Source of the DNA: Anaerolineales bacterium
GTDB taxonomy: Bacteria > Chloroflexota > Anaerolineae > Anaerolineales > DRMV01
Length of the DNA: 64,000 nucleotides
Direction of reading: 5' to 3'
Assembly (NCBI GenBank): GCA_027023425.1
Contig: JALVVL010000022.1
Coordinates: 13,730 to 77,729, forward strand
Below are positions 40,186 through 49,140 of the stretch, one piece after another. The notes under the pieces were generated by a model. That model had not been told where the DNA came from, searched no databases, and was given only the letters and a program-made list of their open reading frames with translations. The stretch's first letter is position 1. Each line of letters begins with the position of its first letter. Made by a program: the position numbers and the translations under genes.

Positions 40186-42429
40186 CTAAGCCGCGGCTTT
40201 TTCCAGCCCGGCCAGCACCCGCTCGCCGGTCAGCGGGAAGTCGTGATACCACACGCCCACCGCGTGGCGCATGGCGTGCATCACCGCGGGGGCAACCGGC
40301 AGGAAGGGCATTTCGCCCATGCCGCGCGCACCGTAGGGGCCGCGCGGGTCAGCGTATTCCAAAATCAGCGGGCGCACCCGCACCGGCACGTCCTTCACCG
40401 TGGGGATGAGGTAAGTGGAAAGCCGGTCAGTGACCACGTAGCCATCCTGCTGGATGAAATTCTCAATCAGCGTCCAGCCCAGGGCCTGCACCACGCCGCC
40501 CTCAATTTGGCCTTCCACCTGCTGGGGGTTGACCGCGCGGCCAACGTCGTTGCCCAAAATCACATCCACCACCCGCACCTCGCCGGTTTCGGTGTCCACT
40601 TCTAACGCAACAGCCGCCGCAACGTAGCCGTAAGCGAAGTTGGGCTCCGCGAAGCCGGTAACTTCGTCGAAGGGCGTGGTGGGCGGGGCTTTGTAGGTAA
40701 ACTCCACGGAAACCGGGCGCTCGCCCGCCTGCCAGCGCCACAGCGCGCGCTCAGCCGCGCCCTTCACCGCGTGCCCGGCCATAAACGTCAGGCGGGAAGC
40801 CGACGCACTGCCCGAACTTTCGGTGAACGCGGTGTCGGAGACGCGCATTTCCACCTTTTCAGGGGCAATGCCCAAAGTTTCGGCCGCGATTTGCAGCATG
40901 GCGGTGTGATGCCCTTGGCCGACCTCCGCGCCAGCAATGTAGACCACCGCGCGCTCAATTTCTTCACCACCCTCCAGTTTCACCTTCGCCCAACTGTTCT
41001 CAGGATAGCCGAAAGAAAAGCCCACGTTCTTGAAGCCCGCGGCAAAGCCGATGCCGCGCTTGATGTGCGGCTTGGGCAGGCCGTTCCAATGCGGCCAAAT
41101 CGTATCATCCGCGTCTTCGGGGCGATACCAGCCCTCAGGCCCCTTGCGCCAGCCTGCGGCTTTGGCGGTTTCCTCAATGACCTGCGCAATGCTCACCCCC
41201 GGCGGCACCGGCGTACCCACCGACATCAGGCTGCCTTCCCGCAGCACATTGCGCAGGCGGAATTCCACCGGATCCATGCCCAAGGCCTCGGCGAGTTTGT
41301 TCATCTGCATTTCGGCCACGAAGTTGCCCTGAGGCCCGCCGAAGCCGCGGAACGCGCCCGCCGGGATGTTGTTGGTGTAAACCGCGTAGCCGTCCACCCA
41401 CACATTGGGGATTTCGTAGGGGCCGGTGCAGGTAATCACCGCGTTGCCCAGCACCTTGTTGCTGGTGTACCAGTACGCGCCGCCATCGGCAATCAGTTCC
41501 ACCTGTGCGGCAATGACCTTGCCCTCTTTGGTCGCTCCCCATTTGGCGCGCATGAAGTACTGGTGGCGCTTGTGATGGCCGATGATGGATTCTTCGCGGC
41601 TCCAGATGATTTTGACGGGGCGAACGATGCCGCGCTGGTGCAGCCGCCAAACGGCTAAGGCGAGCACGATTTGCACCGACATATCCTCCCGCCCGCCGAA
41701 CGCGCCGCCGATAGCCGGATAAATCACCCGGATTTGGTCTTCGGGCAGTTGCAGCGCGTGGGCAATCTGCTCGCGGTCTTCATGCGTCCACTGCCCGGCC
41801 ACGTAAATCGCGATGCGGCCTTCCTCATCAATGAAAGCCACGCCCGCTTCGGGCTGGAGGTAAGCGTGCTCCTGCATGGGCGTGTGGTATTCGGCTTCCA
41901 CGATGACATCGGCTTGAGCGAAGGCGGCTTCCACATCGCCCTTGCGGATGCGGTCGTGGGTGAAAATGTTGGTGCCGAGTTCGGGGTGCAGCAGCGGCGC
42001 GTCGGGCTGCATGGCCTCGCGCGGGTCGGTCACCACCGGCAGGTCTTCGTATTCCACTTGGATGAGGTCGCGGGCGCGGGCCGCGATTTCCTCGGTTTCG
42101 GCCACCACCACCGCGACCTGGTCGCCCACGAAGCGCACCCGGTCGGCGTAGGGCTTGTTGGAGCCGGGGCCGCAGAGCACCGGCTGGTCGGGCTCCATCA
42201 GACCGTATTCGTTGTTGGGCACGTCTTTGGCGGTAAACACGCCTAACACGCCGGGGAGCGCCTCCGCGGCAGAAGTGTCAATGCTCAAAATGCGCGCGTG
42301 CGGCCTTCCGGCGAACAAAATTTTCATGTAAGCCATGTTCGGCAGGTCAATATCGGCAGGGAAAAGGGCTTTGCCGGTGACTTTATCTTTTGCGTCAATT
42401 CGCTTAAGGGAACGTCCAAGAACTTCCAT
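40186..42429 (-). CDS. Xanthine dehydrogenase-family molybdenum-binding subunit
   Basis: The large, 747-residue molybdopterin-binding subunit of a molybdenum hydroxylase. Visible motifs include GKALFPADIDLPNM at the start, AGAFRGFGGPQG (the xanthine dehydrogenase-type loop, unlike the AYRCSFR of CO dehydrogenase), and GARGMGEMPF with the likely catalytic Glu. I chose the ATG at 42429 (GAGG upstream); a GTG at 42441 is alternative. It acts with the fused FAD/Fe-S protein at 43.1-44.5 kb. Substrate (xanthine, another purine or an aldehyde) is uncertain. Confidence 0.9.
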   Translation of the reverse strand: MEVLGRSLKRIDAKDKVTGKALFPADIDLPNMAYMKILFAGRPHARILSIDTSAAEALPGVLGVFTAKDVPNNEYGLMEPDQPVLCGPGSNKPYADRVRFVGDQVAVVVAETEEIAARARDLIQVEYEDLPVVTDPREAMQPDAPLLHPELGTNIFTHDRIRKGDVEAAFAQADVIVEAEYHTPMQEHAYLQPEAGVAFIDEEGRIAIYVAGQWTHEDREQIAHALQLPEDQIRVIYPAIGGAFGGREDMSVQIVLALAVWRLHQRGIVRPVKIIWSREESIIGHHKRHQYFMRAKWGATKEGKVIAAQVELIADGGAYWYTSNKVLGNAVITCTGPYEIPNVWVDGYAVYTNNIPAGAFRGFGGPQGNFVAEMQMNKLAEALGMDPVEFRLRNVLREGSLMSVGTPVPPGVSIAQVIEETAKAAGWRKGPEGWYRPEDADDTIWPHWNGLPKPHIKRGIGFAAGFKNVGFSFGYPENSWAKVKLEGGEEIERAVVYIAGAEVGQGHHTAMLQIAAETLGIAPEKVEMRVSDTAFTESSGSASASRLTFMAGHAVKGAAERALWRWQAGERPVSVEFTYKAPPTTPFDEVTGFAEPNFAYGYVAAAVALEVDTETGEVRVVDVILGNDVGRAVNPQQVEGQIEGGVVQALGWTLIENFIQQDGYVVTDRLSTYLIPTVKDVPVRVRPLILEYADPRGPYGARGMGEMPFLPVAPAVMHAMRHAVGVWYHDFPLTGERVLAGLEKAAA

Positions 42430-42449
42430 TTTGAACCTCACCGATGGGG

Positions 42450-43076
42450 TTAGTATTCGGTATCTTCACGCGGAGGGCGAGCGGCGTTGAACAGCCAAGC
42501 AATAACCGCCGCCAAAGTCCATAGAATTGCCAGCAGCACCAAAAAGAGCAAGAAATAAACGCCGGCTAAAGGAACCGGGCCGGGCATAAGCCATCCCGGC
42601 GGGATGGCAACCCACCCGTGGGAGATGTCCAGCCGCACCAGCCAAACACTTCCCACCAATGCAATGAGAACGCCAAGCGCGCCCAACACCCTCACGCCGG
42701 TATCGGGGCTGAGCCTGCGTTTGCGCCTGAGCGGACGCTTGACGTCAAGCGGCGTGTAAGGCGTCACGCGCAATGCGGCATAGAGCAAGGCGTAAACCAG
42801 CGCGTACAAAGCATAAAATAACGCCGCATAGCCGATCGTGAGCCACAATGCCCCTTGCGGAATGCCGATTTTGGGCAACGGGCGGTAGGCGGACGCCGAC
42901 AATCCAAGCCATTCCACAGCCTTGGGGTAAGCAAGGGTGAGGCGCGCCGCGGCATACGCCAAAATTGGCAACAAAACCGCCAACATTATCCCCAAAGCGC
43001 CCCAAATGGGATGCCCCATCGTGCGCTTGGCAAACGAAGGCATTTCCGGGCGTCCGGAGGAGGAATACATGCCCAT
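42450..43076 (-). CDS. Unrecognised four-helix membrane protein in the Mo-hydroxylase cluster
   Basis: 208 residues with four hydrophobic segments and a basic cytoplasmic loop (VKRPLRRKRRLSPD). TAGGAG precedes the ATG. It lies between the two molybdenum hydroxylase genes with gaps of 20-24 bp, so it is co-transcribed. It could anchor the enzyme or handle a substrate, but that is inference from position only. Confidence 0.6.
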   Translation of the reverse strand: MGMYSSSGRPEMPSFAKRTMGHPIWGALGIMLAVLLPILAYAAARLTLAYPKAVEWLGLSASAYRPLPKIGIPQGALWLTIGYAALFYALYALVYALLYAALRVTPYTPLDVKRPLRRKRRLSPDTGVRVLGALGVLIALVGSVWLVRLDISHGWVAIPPGWLMPGPVPLAGVYFLLFLVLLAILWTLAAVIAWLFNAARPPREDTEY

Positions 43077-43100
43077 ATCGGCTCCTAAAAGTGCTTAGGC

Positions 43101-44522
43101 CTAAACTGTCTTCTCTAACGCCGCGGCGGCCTTTTCAACCGCGCGCACTATCTTGTAGTAACCGGTGCAGCGGCAGAGGTTGCCCGTGAGCGCATTCTGA
43201 ATCGTCTCACGGTCGGGATGCGGAAATTCTTCCAGCAATTTCACGGTAGTCATCACAAAGCCGGGGGTGCAGAAACCACATTGCACCGCTCCGGCTTCCA
43301 CAAACGCCTGCTGGACGGGGTGCAAGGCATCGTCTTGAGCCAAGCCTTCAACGGTGACAATATCGCGGCCATAGGCCGCTGGTGCGGGAATCATACAACT
43401 GAGCGCGGCCACCCCGTCTATAAACACCTCGCACGCACCGCACTCGCCTTCACCGCAGGCCTCCTTCGGGCCGGTAAAGCCGACTTCTTCGCGTAGCATC
43501 CGCAGCAGGCTTTTGCGAAAAGCACCCTTTACGCTCACCTCACGGCCGTTCACGCGGAAACGGATAGGCGTCTCTTCGGTGAGCACCACCGTTTCGGGCA
43601 ATGGGTTGGGCTTGGGGCGGGCTTTGCCCCACAATAGCGGCGGGCGCTCAGGGAAATCTTCAGCCTCGCGCCCTTCGGCAATGCGCAGCAGTGCGCGCTT
43701 GACCAACACGGCCACCATGCGGCGACGGTAATCGGCGGAAGCACGCAGGTCGTCAATCGGGCGAGCGGCTTCTGAGGCCAACCTTCCGGCTTCGGCGGCA
43801 ACGGCTTCATCCAAAGTTTTACCCTTCAAATAAGCCTCGGCCTCGGGCGCGCGGATGATGGTGGGTGCTACCGCGCCCAAGGTGATTTTGGCATCCTGCA
43901 CCACACCATCCTCAAGGGTGAGCACCGCAGCGGCGCTGACCACCGAAATCACCTGCGCCTTCCGCAAGCCCATTTTGAGAAAAACGCCGCGCTGGTTGGG
44001 CTTCATCGCGGGGAAAGCAATCTCGGTCAGCATTTCATCTGGGCGCATCACGGTGCGACGCACGCCAGTGTAAAATTCGCTCAGCGGTACGGTGCGCTTG
44101 CCGCTCATCGAGCGCAAGGTGACCTGCGCGCCCAACGCCATCAGCGGCACGATGGTGTCGTTAGCCGGGGAGGCGGTGACCAGGTTGCCCGCGATGGTGG
44201 CGCGGTTGCGGATTTGCGGCGAGCCCACGCCCCAACTGGCCTGCGCCAGCGGAAAGCCATATTTCCGCAAAACGGGCGAAATTTCGGCTTCGCTATGAAG
44301 CACGTTTGGCCCAATTCGCACCCACCCATCCTCAAGCCTGATTTCATCAAGGCCCGGGATGCGCGTGGTGTCAACCAATACTTCCACATTCGGGCGCACA
44401 TTGCGCTGAAGTTCCAGCATCAGGTCGGTTGCCCCGGCCACAATGCGCGCCCGCTCGCCGTGCTCGGCGAGGGCTTTGAGAGCGTCTTCAAGTGATGCTG
44501 CAATGATGTAAGTATGCCACAT
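43101..44522 (-). CDS. Fused FAD-binding / [2Fe-2S] subunit of molybdenum hydroxylase
   Basis: 473 residues joining two usually separate subunits. Residues 1-290 match the FAD-binding medium subunit (VAGATDLMLEL, the ATIAGNLVTASPANDT motif). Residues 310-473 are the iron-sulfur subunit: a plant-type cluster (ACGEGECGACEV...SC) and the second cluster (QCGFCTPGF and LCRCTGYY). The order is FAD then Fe-S, the reverse of eukaryotic xanthine dehydrogenase. GGAGG precedes the ATG. It passes electrons from the molybdenum subunit to an unknown acceptor. Confidence 0.92.
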   Translation of the reverse strand: MWHTYIIAASLEDALKALAEHGERARIVAGATDLMLELQRNVRPNVEVLVDTTRIPGLDEIRLEDGWVRIGPNVLHSEAEISPVLRKYGFPLAQASWGVGSPQIRNRATIAGNLVTASPANDTIVPLMALGAQVTLRSMSGKRTVPLSEFYTGVRRTVMRPDEMLTEIAFPAMKPNQRGVFLKMGLRKAQVISVVSAAAVLTLEDGVVQDAKITLGAVAPTIIRAPEAEAYLKGKTLDEAVAAEAGRLASEAARPIDDLRASADYRRRMVAVLVKRALLRIAEGREAEDFPERPPLLWGKARPKPNPLPETVVLTEETPIRFRVNGREVSVKGAFRKSLLRMLREEVGFTGPKEACGEGECGACEVFIDGVAALSCMIPAPAAYGRDIVTVEGLAQDDALHPVQQAFVEAGAVQCGFCTPGFVMTTVKLLEEFPHPDRETIQNALTGNLCRCTGYYKIVRAVEKAAAALEKTV

Positions 44523-44541
44523 ATCTAACCTCCAAAAGCCT

Positions 44542-45072
44542 TTACACAGGCCCTATATCGCTCAAAAGTTCTTCAAACGAAGCCCACACTCTTTTGCGAC
44601 CCACACTTCGCCAGTGAATTTTCTTGCCGTTCCATTGCTGCACTGCACGACGGGGCGGCTTATCGTTCATCACTAACGCCACTACCTTATGTTTCTTCAA
44701 CCTGTCTTTCCCAGGCCACACCTCATGATGACGAGAACCTACGGGTTCATCACGGCAAAAATAGCAAATCGTATCGGTAATCTGCTCAACGGCATTTTCG
44801 TCCGCGCCCTTTTTCAAATCCAGAAAGATCACATAGCACTCATCGCCATTGCAGCCGATGAGCACACCATCGCAGCGATGCGCACCCGAACCACCGCTCG
44901 CAGGACAGAGACAACGATCCTGAGGGCGAAAATAACCACCATCTAACAAATAACAAGCCACGTCCTCGCCGCCGATTACAAACCGAGCCCCGCTCTCTTG
45001 AAAGCGGCACGGCGCCTTTCTGGCCCCAGAAAAGGCTCGCGGATCGTAAGGCTTTACTCCGGTGCAGGGCAT
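44542..45072 (-). CDS. PD-(D/E)XK-like protein coupled to an ABC-type ATPase
   Basis: A 176-residue protein of no family I can name. It contains a nuclease-like pattern: Asp68 (HRCDGVLI), then after 16 residues Asp85-Leu-Lys87 (YVIFLDLKKG), then Gln97 on the next helix (NAVEQITDTI). This matches the D...(D/E)XK...Q layout of restriction-endonuclease-like folds. It is rich in cysteine (about 9) and may bind a metal. GGAGGAG precedes the ATG at 45072. The ATPase stop and this start share TGATG, so the two are translationally coupled. It is a candidate effector of a defence or DNA-repair pair. Confidence 0.68.
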   Translation of the reverse strand: MPCTGVKPYDPRAFSGARKAPCRFQESGARFVIGGEDVACYLLDGGYFRPQDRCLCPASGGSGAHRCDGVLIGCNGDECYVIFLDLKKGADENAVEQITDTICYFCRDEPVGSRHHEVWPGKDRLKKHKVVALVMNDKPPRRAVQQWNGKKIHWRSVGRKRVWASFEELLSDIGPV

Positions 45073-46370
45073 CAGGCTGTCTCCTCCGATGCCTCTAAGA
45101 CCGCTTGAATGCTGTTGAAATACTTGTAAACCGTCCATTCTGCTTCCCGCAAGCGGTCTTCATTTACTTCCCCTTCCTCTGTCATCAACTTGCGGACACC
45201 GTCAAAGGCAACTTCATAGACAGCGACTTGCTCGCGGTGCAAGCGCGACTCCTCTGGCGGAAGGCGCAGTTTCTTTCCAAATGCCGTATCTTTCCCTTTA
45301 ACCGCCGAAGCCCGCAAAAGGGCGTTCAACGAGAACAAAAGCAGAGGAGAATGGGTAGTAAAGACGACACGGATGCCTTGATTCACCAAATAAGCCAAAA
45401 TGTGCAATACTTCCAACTGGGCGGTCGGATGCAGATGGACTTCCGGCTCTTCCACATAAATTACCGCCTCTTCTGCAGCAAGGCCGTGCCTACGCCACTC
45501 CAGCAGGCACATGGAAGCCAAAACCAATGGCCAAGCCTCCATTTGCCCGGAAGAAGCCATTTCCAAATCGTGGATGGTGCCATCAGGCAAACGCCATTTC
45601 CACACCTTGGGGCCACGAGGTGGAAGGTAAGCCTCCCCTCCCAACGCCTTAAACGCCCGTTTCCACACCCACTGAGCCTCGGCCGTAGCCGGCTTGCCGT
45701 CATCCCAGCCAATAAAAGTTTCCATTGCCAGATTTAGAGTTCTGGTAAAAGAACGCATTGTCAAAGGTAAAGAGGGAGACTGAAGAATATCGGGAGCAGT
45801 GTTCAGAAAACGGGAATAGAAAGTGCGCTCAGCAGGAATGAACAAAGCCGGAAGAGGGCGTAGCCATCGCTCGCGCCACCCTATTTCTTCAGTGAGGCCA
45901 TGCACCCATGTCAAAAACGATTTCTCTAAATGAGGCATATTCTGGGTTTGGTACACGCGGAACCCCATCGTTTCATAGTCTCGCCAAGGTTTGTCCCGCT
46001 GGTAGAGAATTTGAACGCCCTGCTTCACCAACGAATTGAAACCGCGGCGTTTATCTTGCACTTCCCCCCGACGCAGCCTATCTAAAAGGGACTTCAACAG
46101 GCGGGAGGGGTCGGCCTCCTCCTCCCGGCTCACAAACTGAGCGGCCAGATATGGAAATGCACGTCCCAAAAACAGGAGTTGCATCAGCAACGACTTGCCA
46201 CTCCCCTGAGGGCCGACAAAGACCGTCAGAGGCGCCAAATTCACCCGGACGCGCCCTTCTTCCCCAAGGTCAAAAGGTCCTAATTCCCCTGCCGGGTGCT
46301 TGGTGTTCGGCAGAGGGAGAATCTGCAGTCTCTCCATCGTCGCTTCCCCGTTTTCACGCTTAGACGCCAT
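45072..46370 (-). CDS. AAA/ABC-type ATPase (OLD/AAA_15-like)
   Basis: 432 residues with an ABC-type head: Walker A GPQGSGKS (Gly53-Ser60), signature-like SSGQMEAW (about 273-280), Walker B IYVEEPEVHLHP (about 304-315) and H-loop TTHSPLL (His340). A long helical insertion separates Walker A from the signature. There is no TOPRIM or SMC coiled coil. This is the layout of the AAA_15/AAA_21 group found in defence modules such as Septu PtuA, OLD and RloC-type systems. I prefer the ATG at 46370 (GGGAG upstream). It follows the pyrophosphatase gene by 13 bp, and its stop overlaps the nuclease-like gene. Confidence 0.82.
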   Translation of the reverse strand: MASKRENGEATMERLQILPLPNTKHPAGELGPFDLGEEGRVRVNLAPLTVFVGPQGSGKSLLMQLLFLGRAFPYLAAQFVSREEEADPSRLLKSLLDRLRRGEVQDKRRGFNSLVKQGVQILYQRDKPWRDYETMGFRVYQTQNMPHLEKSFLTWVHGLTEEIGWRERWLRPLPALFIPAERTFYSRFLNTAPDILQSPSLPLTMRSFTRTLNLAMETFIGWDDGKPATAEAQWVWKRAFKALGGEAYLPPRGPKVWKWRLPDGTIHDLEMASSGQMEAWPLVLASMCLLEWRRHGLAAEEAVIYVEEPEVHLHPTAQLEVLHILAYLVNQGIRVVFTTHSPLLLFSLNALLRASAVKGKDTAFGKKLRLPPEESRLHREQVAVYEVAFDGVRKLMTEEGEVNEDRLREAEWTVYKYFNSIQAVLEASEETA

Positions 46371-46383
46371 AAACGCATCTCCC

Positions 46384-47730
46384 TTATTCCAGCAAGCCCA
46401 GCACCACCGGCAGCAACTGCTTTTTGCGCGAAACCACACCTTCGGCCAAACGCGTGCCGTCGGGCAGGCGTGGGTAGGGCATATCGTCAAGCACTTCAGG
46501 CGGGTTGGCAAGCACCAAGCGGCTGGAGCCGCGCACCACATCCGTCACCATCAAAATCGCAAAATCAAGCCCGCGCTTTTCGCGCAGGCGCTCTAAGGCC
46601 TCTTGAATTTCCTTTAGGTGCTCATCCAACTGCACCAAACTCGTAACCTCGGCTTGCGCAATGGCAAAATGATAGCCGCCCGCTTCGTAAACTTTCAAAT
46701 CGGTGGAGACGACCTCATCGGGGTCGCGGCTGGCCAGCCCCGCACCCGCCGAAAGCAAGGCTTCGCCAAAGGACTGGATGGTTTCGCCTTCAAGCGGAGC
46801 GCCCATGATGAACGCCCAGCGCGCCAAGCGCTCCGCGGCTTGCCGGTCGCGCTCGGTGGTGGTGGGTGAAGTCAAAATCAGCGTGTCGGAAAGCAAACCA
46901 GCGAGCAACAAACCGGCAATTTCAGGCGGCGCGCTCAACCCCGCCTCCGCTATCCGCTCCGAAACCAAAGTGCTGGTGCTACCCACCACATCCACAGTAA
47001 AGCGGATGGGCGTCTTGGTGTGCGGGTTGCCGAGGCGGTGGTGGTCTAAAACCTCAAGCAATTCGGCCTCTTCCAGTGCGCCGATGGCCTGCGCCGGTTC
47101 GTTGTGGTCAACCAAAACCACCTTCAGGCGCGGCGGGTTGAGCAGGTCGCGCTGGCGGCATACACCCTGATAGCGGCCTTTGTCGTCCACCACGATGAAG
47201 AAATTGTGTTCTTCGCGCAAAATGCGGTTGAGCGCGTCGCGGATGTGTGTTTCGGCGCGAAAACGCGGCACGGTTGTATCGCAAGCCTCGGCCGCAGGCC
47301 GCACGAGAAAATCGCAAATGCGCTGGTTTTCACCGTTTGGTGTTGGGCCAACCAGTCTGCCCAAAAAATCAAACAAACTAAGGCCGGTAATCAGGCCATA
47401 GGGCGTGCCGTCTTCGTTTACCACGGGCGCGACGCCGCCGGTGCGGTTGGCAATAGCCCATGCGTCGCGCAGGGGCTGGTTGGGCGTCACCGTATCCAAG
47501 CGACGAGAAACCGCGGCGAAGCGCGGCGAAGCGTCGGTCAGCAATTTGGGCGGTTTAATTCCCAGCCGTTCCAACGCCCAAGTGGTTTGAGGGTTTAGAG
47601 AGCCAGCGCGCGCCGCCACTGCATTCACCCCATCGCGCTCGCGCAGCAGCCAAGCATACCCCACAGCCGCGGCGACAGAATCGGTGTCGGGGTTTACATG
47701 GCCGACAACATATACCGCTCCTTTTTCCAT
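46384..47730 (-). CDS. ppaC: Manganese-dependent inorganic pyrophosphatase, CBS-DHH type
   Basis: Family II pyrophosphatase, 448 residues, hydrolysing PPi made in biosynthesis. The N-terminal GHVNPDTDSVAAAVGY metal motif, VVLVDHNE, LDHHRLGN (DHH) and the C-terminal SRKKQLLPV motif (DHHA2) are all seen. Between the first metal motif and VDHNE lie two CBS domains (about 60-225), which in relatives bind adenine nucleotides and control activity. AGGAG precedes the ATG at 47730. It is the first gene of a unit with the ATPase/nuclease pair. Confidence 0.93.
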   Translation of the reverse strand: MEKGAVYVVGHVNPDTDSVAAAVGYAWLLRERDGVNAVAARAGSLNPQTTWALERLGIKPPKLLTDASPRFAAVSRRLDTVTPNQPLRDAWAIANRTGGVAPVVNEDGTPYGLITGLSLFDFLGRLVGPTPNGENQRICDFLVRPAAEACDTTVPRFRAETHIRDALNRILREEHNFFIVVDDKGRYQGVCRQRDLLNPPRLKVVLVDHNEPAQAIGALEEAELLEVLDHHRLGNPHTKTPIRFTVDVVGSTSTLVSERIAEAGLSAPPEIAGLLLAGLLSDTLILTSPTTTERDRQAAERLARWAFIMGAPLEGETIQSFGEALLSAGAGLASRDPDEVVSTDLKVYEAGGYHFAIAQAEVTSLVQLDEHLKEIQEALERLREKRGLDFAILMVTDVVRGSSRLVLANPPEVLDDMPYPRLPDGTRLAEGVVSRKKQLLPVVLGLLE

Positions 47731-47799
47731 CTCAAAACTCCTGTGGGGAAAGAGAAACGTCATTCCAATAAAATTCTACCACGCCGGTCAAATGAACAT

Positions 47800-48531
47800 T
47801 TACCCAACGCCGTCCGCATTCCCATCGGAATACAACGAAGCATACTGCGGCTGGTCATCCTCCAAAGCCCGACGGGTGATGGGGCTGCGCAGGTAGGGAT
47901 TAGGCCATTCCGGCGGCGGCAGGTGTTCGGCAGAAGGCAAGCGGTAAGCAGAGGCGACAATATCGCGCACGCGGCGGGTGAGGCGAAAAGCGGCCTCGCG
48001 GCGCGGCACACCTTTGGGCACTTCAGCCTTTACCGGTGGATGGACGATTATTTCAAGGCGCGCGCGGCGAGGGCGTCGGCGGTGGAAGGGCCAAGCGGCA
48101 TAAAAGCCGTTCAGCGTTACGGGCACAATGGGCGCGCCGGTAGTAAGTGCCAAACGCGCCGCTCCAGAGCGCCACTTCAGAAATTTGCCGTCGGGCGTGC
48201 GTCCCCCCTCGGGGAAAACGGCCAAAATCCCGCCTGCGCGCAAGTGGGCAAGCGCAGTGCGGTAGGCCTTGTGGCTTATCGGCGTCGGCGTTTCATTCCA
48301 AATATCAACCGGAATGGCATCAAGCAGCCGGTAAAGCCAACCCAACACGGGAAGGCGGTAGTGCTCTTCCCAAACCATAAAACGGGGCTTGAGCGGGGCA
48401 ACAGCATAGAGAAATAGCGCATCAAGGTAACTGGAATGGTTGGCAACGATGATAGAAGGCCCACGGCGGGGTAAATTTTCTATGCCGCTTACGCTGTAAT
48501 TCCAAAACAAACGGAGAACCTTGGCGAGCAT
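47800..48531 (-). CDS. plsC: 1-acyl-sn-glycerol-3-phosphate acyltransferase-like
   Basis: 243 residues, with the canonical catalytic motif NHSSYLD (HX4D) and FPEGGRTPDG, plus the later PIVPVTLNGFY segment. It adds the second acyl chain during phosphatidic acid synthesis. One hydrophobic segment near the N-terminus may anchor it to the membrane. The Shine-Dalgarno is weak. It lies 6 nt after the preceding gene's stop, so it may depend on coupling. This is the more likely active PlsC of the two copies. Confidence 0.9.
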   Translation of the reverse strand: MLAKVLRLFWNYSVSGIENLPRRGPSIIVANHSSYLDALFLYAVAPLKPRFMVWEEHYRLPVLGWLYRLLDAIPVDIWNETPTPISHKAYRTALAHLRAGGILAVFPEGGRTPDGKFLKWRSGAARLALTTGAPIVPVTLNGFYAAWPFHRRRPRRARLEIIVHPPVKAEVPKGVPRREAAFRLTRRVRDIVASAYRLPSAEHLPPPEWPNPYLRSPITRRALEDDQPQYASLYSDGNADGVG

Positions 48532-48537
48532 TTGGCG

Positions 48538-48927
48538 CTAACCGACCTTCTTCAAAGCCTGAAGGATAAGGTCTACCCGCGCCCGCATTGTTTCCTTGTT
48601 GCGCTCTTCCGCGAAAAAGTTGAGCAACTCCTCCGGCTCAAGAGAATAGTCATCGGCAGGCTGACCGCGCAATTTCTCGGCGGCCAAATCGGCCAAAGCG
48701 AGCAGTTTTCGGCAACGGCGACTGCTGTTGAAGCGGACGTCGGCCAACTTCCCATCGGCGATTCGGGCAAAAAATGATACCCGATGCACGCCCGAGCGGG
48801 CTTCTTGTCCCAAACGCTCGTAGCCTTCTGGCTTTTCATCCACCCAGTTTTTTAGGCCTTGCTTGTGATATTCTGAGACTTTCATGGCAAACACCTCACT
48901 CGCTGTTTGACCGACAAATCTCGCCAT
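48538..48927 (-). CDS. Hypothetical protein, possible remote IscU/NifU-like
   Basis: 129 residues. The stretch ADVRFNSSRRCRKLLALADL resembles the NifU_N segment where a cysteine precedes a helix, but only this one of the three scaffold cysteines is present. The remaining sequence is helical and charged. I take the ATG at 48927 (AGGGGG upstream); the ATG at 48885 with GAGG is possible. A TATAAC box lies on the minus strand near 48938-48945. A cluster-assembly role is not supported by its residues; a divergent scaffold or unrelated protein is equally likely. Confidence 0.5.
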   Translation of the reverse strand: MARFVGQTASEVFAMKVSEYHKQGLKNWVDEKPEGYERLGQEARSGVHRVSFFARIADGKLADVRFNSSRRCRKLLALADLAAEKLRGQPADDYSLEPEELLNFFAEERNKETMRARVDLILQALKKVG

Positions 48928-49140
48928 CACACCCCCTAAGTTATACTTTTACACAGGGAACACAGAGAATTTTCTCCGTGTCCTCCGTGCTCTCCGGGTG
49001 AGAAAATGAGCGTTTCGTCAGTCAAACAGCCTAATTTGGATAATTCGCGAACACACCGCGCCGCACTATTAACGGCGCGGCGGGCTTAAGTTTAGCACAC
49101 AATCGGCCTTGCAGTGGAAATGGTGCATTTATGCCCACGG

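Noticed and set aside
45073..45138. Longer start of the nuclease-like protein inside the ATPase gene
   Set aside because: The ATG at 45072 has GGAGGAG and the coupling TGATG overlap; the upstream codons are those of another frame of the ATPase.
46371..46541. Longer ATPase start within the pyrophosphatase gene
   Set aside because: The extra codons are Cys/Trp-rich shadow sequence of the pyrophosphatase and have no Shine-Dalgarno.
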